DNA from: Hymenobacter sp. BT559 | GTDB lineage: Bacteria > Bacteroidota > Bacteroidia > Cytophagales > Hymenobacteraceae | Reading direction: 5' to 3' | Assembly: GCF_016427535.1 (NCBI RefSeq) | Contig: NZ_JAELXV010000004.1 | Location: forward strand, 62,001-126,000 | DNA: 64,000 bases | Shown: positions 61,109-64,000 of the stretch, piece after piece | How the letters are laid out: every line of letters begins with the position of its first letter | Numbering within the stretch: position 1 is the first letter of the stretch | The notes under the pieces: model-generated | Databases searched by the model: none | Seen by the model: the letters and a program-made list of their open reading frames with translations, nothing else | Told to the model about the DNA's origin: nothing | Position numbers and translations under genes: made by a program

Positions 61109-61555
61109 TTACAGGCGCTCGTCTTGGGGACGCTGCACCGACTTGCCAGGTGCGTCTTCGCCAAACTGCTGCTCGTGCATCCGAATGCCTTCGCCTTGCT
61201 CGTCAAGCTCGTAGCTACCCTCCTGGGTGAAGCCGGGGCCTTGGGCCTGCTCGCCGGCCGTGTCATGGTTGTTGCCACCCTGGGGCTCGGTTTCGGAGCC
61301 GCCAATGTGTAGGTTCTGCAGTTGGTCTTTTTGGTCGCTGCGCTGGGTGTAGCCATTGGCGCCCATGTTGCGGTGGGCGCTAGCGTCGTCGCTGTTTTTG
61401 TTGTTGCTCTGGTCGCGCTGGTAGTCGCGCTGGGCTTCGAGCTCCTCGTTTTTGGGGTCCACGCTGTTGGTGGGGTTCTGGTTGGCGGGCTCGTGCTTTT
61501 GGCCGCTGGCCTGGTTGTCGCTGTCGTCGCCGAACAGCTCGTCGCTGAGTATCAT
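61109..61555 (-). CDS. Acidic, Asn/Gln-rich disordered protein
   Basis: The 148-residue protein has no membrane segment or signal and is almost wholly hydrophilic (ELFGDDSDNQASGQKHEP, NNKNSDDASAHRN, GGNNHDTAGEQAQGPGF, DAPGKSVQRPQDERL). It is likely to be intrinsically disordered. Such low-complexity proteins are sometimes stress-related in bacteria; no function is assigned. I chose ATG at 61555 because it gives MILSDELFG and avoids a Pro-rich upstream tail. Divergent from the small membrane protein gene at 61735. Confidence 0.55.
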   Translation of the reverse strand: MILSDELFGDDSDNQASGQKHEPANQNPTNSVDPKNEELEAQRDYQRDQSNNKNSDDASAHRNMGANGYTQRSDQKDQLQNLHIGGSETEPQGGNNHDTAGEQAQGPGFTQEGSYELDEQGEGIRMHEQQFGEDAPGKSVQRPQDERL

Positions 61556-61734
61556 AATCTGAGTGGGTTGAGGAAACGAAGGAAGAGCCTCCGGCAACCG
61601 GGCGGGCCGTGCTTAAGTACACGGCCTGCGGCGCGGCCGGAGGTTACTCGGTGTACGCGCCAGCCGGCCCGAAGTTGGTCGGGCGCGGCCCCGGCGGCCG
61701 TTTCTTTGCGTTTTATTTTTCTCCGCGCCTTCTC

Positions 61735-61965
61735 ATGGATTTTGGCAAGCTCTACCGCCCTACCCTTTTCAACTCCTGGCAATTTATCGCCTTCGTGGGC
61801 CTCATCATGAGCGGCGGGGCTGAGCTGATTATGCGCCTCATCAGCTACCCTAGGCCGGTGGGCTACGGCTGGCTCTATCTGTGCTGGGCGGCGCTGTTCG
61901 TAGGCGGCGCGCTGGTCAATGTCTTTGGCAAGCCCAAGCCACACGGGCACCATCACCATCATTGA
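61735..61965 (+). CDS. Small two-TM membrane protein with natural C-terminal His run
   Basis: The 76-residue protein has two hydrophobic segments (FIAFVGLIMSGGAELIM and WLYLCWAALFVGGALVNVF) and ends HGHHHHH. I do not recognise a family. The start at ATG 61735 (MDFGKLYRP) is the best fit; the longer frame back to 61609 overlaps the upstream control region. The His tail could bind metal. A GCGTTTTATTTTT tract precedes it. Confidence 0.6.
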   Translation: MDFGKLYRPTLFNSWQFIAFVGLIMSGGAELIMRLISYPRPVGYGWLYLCWAALFVGGALVNVFGKPKPHGHHHHH

Positions 61966-62187
61966 GATACGAAACGCTAGGTATGAGAACTATACTATCT
62001 AAGCCTCTCGTGCCTCCTATCTTCCTAAAAATTCAGCGTTACGGCACGGCTTCCCGGGTAGCGCGCATAGCGCTTAACTCGCAATCCAACTGAACGTATA
62101 GCGGCTTCTGTCGGCACAATGAAGGGCGTGGTCTTTTTCTACCCTACCGGCCTGACCTTCCTGCGGCTTCTTTACGTTTCAGCCCCT

Positions 62188-63348
62188 ATGCGTACCCGAT
62201 TACCAGTCCTCGCGGCCGGGCTGCTGGCCCTCAGCGTTGCCGCCTGCGGCAAAAAGAAAGACGAAGCCAAAAAGGGCCCGCCGCCCATCAAAGAGTACCC
62301 CGTGCTGATGGTGCGCCCCGACTCCGTAACGCTCTACCAAGACTACCCGGCCACCGTGCAGGGCCAGCAAAACGTCGAAATCAGACCTAAGGTAGATGGC
62401 TATGTAGAAGCTATTTACGTAGACGAAGGCGCCAACGTAAAGAAAGGCCAACGCCTCTTTCACATCTCGGCGCCGCAGTATGAGCAGGATGTACGCACCG
62501 CCCGCGCCGGCGTGCTCACGGCCGAAGCCGACGTGAGCACCGCCCGCATGGGCGTGAATAAAGTGGCCCCGCTGGTGGCGCGCGGCATCATCAGCAAGTA
62601 CGAGTTGGAGGGCGCGCAGTACACCCTAGAGGCCAAACTGGCCGCCCTGGCCCAGGCCAAAGCCACGCTGGCCAACGCCCGCACCAACCTAGGGTACACT
62701 GATATTGTGAGTCCGCTCGATGGCGTTATCGGCTCGCTGCCCAATAAGATTGGTAGCTTGGTGAGCAGCACCTCTACCGAGCCGCTCACTACTATTTCGA
62801 GCGTCAACAACGTGTATGCCTACTTCTCGCTCAGCGAGAAAGCCTTGCTCAGCTTCACCCGGCGCCGGCCCGGCCGCACCTTACAAGAAAAGCTGAATAA
62901 AGTGCCCGACGTACGCTTGGTACTGGCCGATGGCACCGTGTACAAATATCCTGGCCGTGTTAAAACTGCTATCGGCCAGATTGATACCGAAACCGGGGCC
63001 ACTAGCTTTCGTGCCACTTTCCCCAATCCACAGGGCTTTTTGCGCAGCGGCAGCAGCGGCTCGGTTCGCACCTTCCAGCCCAAGGAAAACGTGCTCATCG
63101 TGCCTCAAAGCGCTACTTACGAGCTGCAAGGCAAGCGCTTCGTGTACGTGGTGGGCCAGGACACGGCGGCCCACGCCGTGGCCGTTACTACCACCCCTAC
63201 CCCCGATGGCCAGTCGTTTGTGATAGACAAGGGCCTGAAAGCCGGCCAGAAAGTGGTACTAGAAGGCGTGGCGACGCTGAAAGAGAATACCAAGTTGAAA
63301 CCTAGGGTAGTGTCGCAGCAAAAGGCAAAGACCGAGCTGGCGGGGTAA
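62188..63348 (+). CDS. RND efflux periplasmic adaptor lipoprotein (AcrA/MexA type)
   Basis: The 386-residue protein has a lipobox (LALSVAACG), a membrane-fusion-protein core with barrel-sandwich halves (QNVEIRPKVDGYVEAIYVDEGANVKKGQRLF and NLGYTDIVSPLDGVIGSLP), a helical hairpin between them, a beta-barrel (VYAYFSLSEKALLSF) and the membrane-proximal domain (YVVGQDTAAHAVAV, DKGLKAGQKVVLEGV). It links an RND pump to an outer-membrane channel for drug or toxin export. I chose ATG at 62188; TACGTTTC (one mismatch to the -7 box) lies 8 bp before it. The pump gene follows at 63604, but a REP-like palindrome fills the gap. Confidence 0.92.
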   Translation: MRTRLPVLAAGLLALSVAACGKKKDEAKKGPPPIKEYPVLMVRPDSVTLYQDYPATVQGQQNVEIRPKVDGYVEAIYVDEGANVKKGQRLFHISAPQYEQDVRTARAGVLTAEADVSTARMGVNKVAPLVARGIISKYELEGAQYTLEAKLAALAQAKATLANARTNLGYTDIVSPLDGVIGSLPNKIGSLVSSTSTEPLTTISSVNNVYAYFSLSEKALLSFTRRRPGRTLQEKLNKVPDVRLVLADGTVYKYPGRVKTAIGQIDTETGATSFRATFPNPQGFLRSGSSGSVRTFQPKENVLIVPQSATYELQGKRFVYVVGQDTAAHAVAVTTTPTPDGQSFVIDKGLKAGQKVVLEGVATLKENTKLKPRVVSQQKAKTELAG

Positions 63349-63351
63349 AGC

Positions 63352-63571
63352 CTAGCAAGTGCTGGCGCGAGTTTAGGTGCAGCCGTAACTAGTGCCTAGG
63401 TATGATGTGGAGGCTGTGCCTCACTGCCGCAACGCGGTAAGCGGCGGCTACATACGTCTTGCTAAGCTGACCTAGAGAAAATTGCCGCTAGCGCGGCAGT
63501 GGAGTTGAAAACTGCACCTCATAGCCGGCACGAGTTACAGCTGCGCCTAAACTCGCGCCAGCACTTGCTAG
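63352..63571. repeat. REP-like long palindrome, complete copy D
   Basis: CTAGCAAGTGCTGGCGCGAGTTTAGG at the left pairs with the mirrored sequence ending at 63571, with mismatches. Inner hairpins match copy A (GGAGGC-tgt-GCCTCA and GCCGC-aac-GCGGT). It lies between the adaptor and pump genes of one RND operon, only four bases past the adaptor stop. Confidence 0.85.
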
Positions 63572-63603
63572 CCTGTTAGTACTGGATTAAGTAGAAGATT
63601 CTT

Positions 63604-64000
63604 ATGTTAAAAATATTCATCGAGCGCCCGGTGCTCTCCACCGTTATTTCAGTTATCCTCGTGCTGCTGGGAGTGCTGGGCCTCACCACGCTGCCCATTG
63701 CGCAGTACCCCGACATCTCGCCGCCCACGGTGCAGGTATCGGCCAGCTACGCGGGCGCCAATGCCGACGTGGTGCTCAAGAGCGTGCTTACACCGCTAGA
63801 AGAGCAGATAAACGGCGTGGAGGGCATGACCTACATGACCTCGACCGCTACCAATGCGGGTGCGGCTACTATTCAAGTGTATTTCAACGTGGGCCGCGAC
63901 CCCGATCAGGCGGCCGTAGATGTGCAAAATCGCGTGGCCAGCGCCACCAGCCTGCTGCCGCAGGAAGTAACCCTGGCCGGTGTAACCGTGCGCAAGCAGC
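63604..64000 (+). CDS. RND multidrug efflux permease (AcrB/MexB type), partial
   Basis: The frame opens with ATG at 63604 and stays open to the window end (132 codons), so the gene is truncated by the edge. The visible part matches the RND pump N-terminus: a first membrane helix (VLSTVISVILVLLGVLGLTTLP), then IAQYPDISPPTVQVSASYAGANADVV, TPLEEQINGVEGMTYMTS and the VGRDPDQAAVDVQNRV segment. It should work with the adaptor at 62188 and an outer-membrane channel probably encoded beyond the window. Confidence 0.95.
   Translation, partial: MLKIFIERPVLSTVISVILVLLGVLGLTTLPIAQYPDISPPTVQVSASYAGANADVVLKSVLTPLEEQINGVEGMTYMTSTATNAGAATIQVYFNVGRDPDQAAVDVQNRVASATSLLPQEVTLAGVTVRKQ

Overview
The window looks like chromosomal DNA from a GC-rich member of the Bacteroidota, most likely Hymenobacter or a close relative (Cytophagales). 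The reasons are a SusC/SusD pair, two secreted proteins with type IX secretion (T9SS) C-terminal sorting domains, exact TAnnTTTG -7 promoter boxes just upstream of several start codons, many SPII lipoproteins with Ser/Gly-Cys lipoboxes, and an almost complete lack of AGGAGG ribosome-binding sites. The genus is inferred from these traits; no rRNA or tRNA gene was seen.

Layout. 1-2.4 kb: a REP-associated transposase (cut by the window edge) with its palindromic repeat, then a MarR regulator and MFS exporter unit. 2.9-4.8 kb: an SDR oxidoreductase and an AraC regulator. 5.0-11.0 kb: SusD, SusC and a zinc-ribbon protein. 11.4-16 kb: a DUF1349 lipoprotein, an MFS permease, a polysaccharide deacetylase, a HAD phosphatase and a CAT-family acetyltransferase. 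16-21.5 kb: a giant modular T9SS surface protein. 22-37.7 kb: an envelope-rich stretch with three different OmpA-domain proteins, an unrecognised 364-residue protein, HMG-CoA lyase, an M23 peptidase, membrane and regulator genes, a subtilase, an M28 peptidase and a secreted histidine phosphatase. 37.8-43.3 kb: an OmpR-type two-component pair and a second, unusual sensor kinase. 43.5-47.9 kb: a two-gene sugar-nucleotide operon whose second product fuses a sugar kinase to a UDP-sugar pyrophosphorylase. 48-51.4 kb: a phosphoesterase, NadR and a tandem ABC ATPase. 51.6-58.9 kb: a large membrane-anchored protein, a second T9SS cargo protein, an amino-acid permease and a second DUF1349 protein. 59-64 kb: an esterase, small envelope proteins and the start of an RND efflux operon that runs off the right edge.

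Most genes concern the envelope, export and regulation. There is no phage, CRISPR array, plasmid module or intact insertion sequence. The strongest non-genic signals are (1) a large excess of the hexamer CCTAGG, about 118 copies by my count; (2) a family of RAYT-associated palindromes at both window ends and twice inside, with compensatory changes in a hairpin; and (3) several unrelated, near-perfect long inverted repeats (32-62 bp arms) between genes. The most interesting protein is the 1110-residue kinase/pyrophosphorylase fusion at 44.5-47.8 kb, followed by the adhesin-like histidine kinase at 40.7-43.3 kb.
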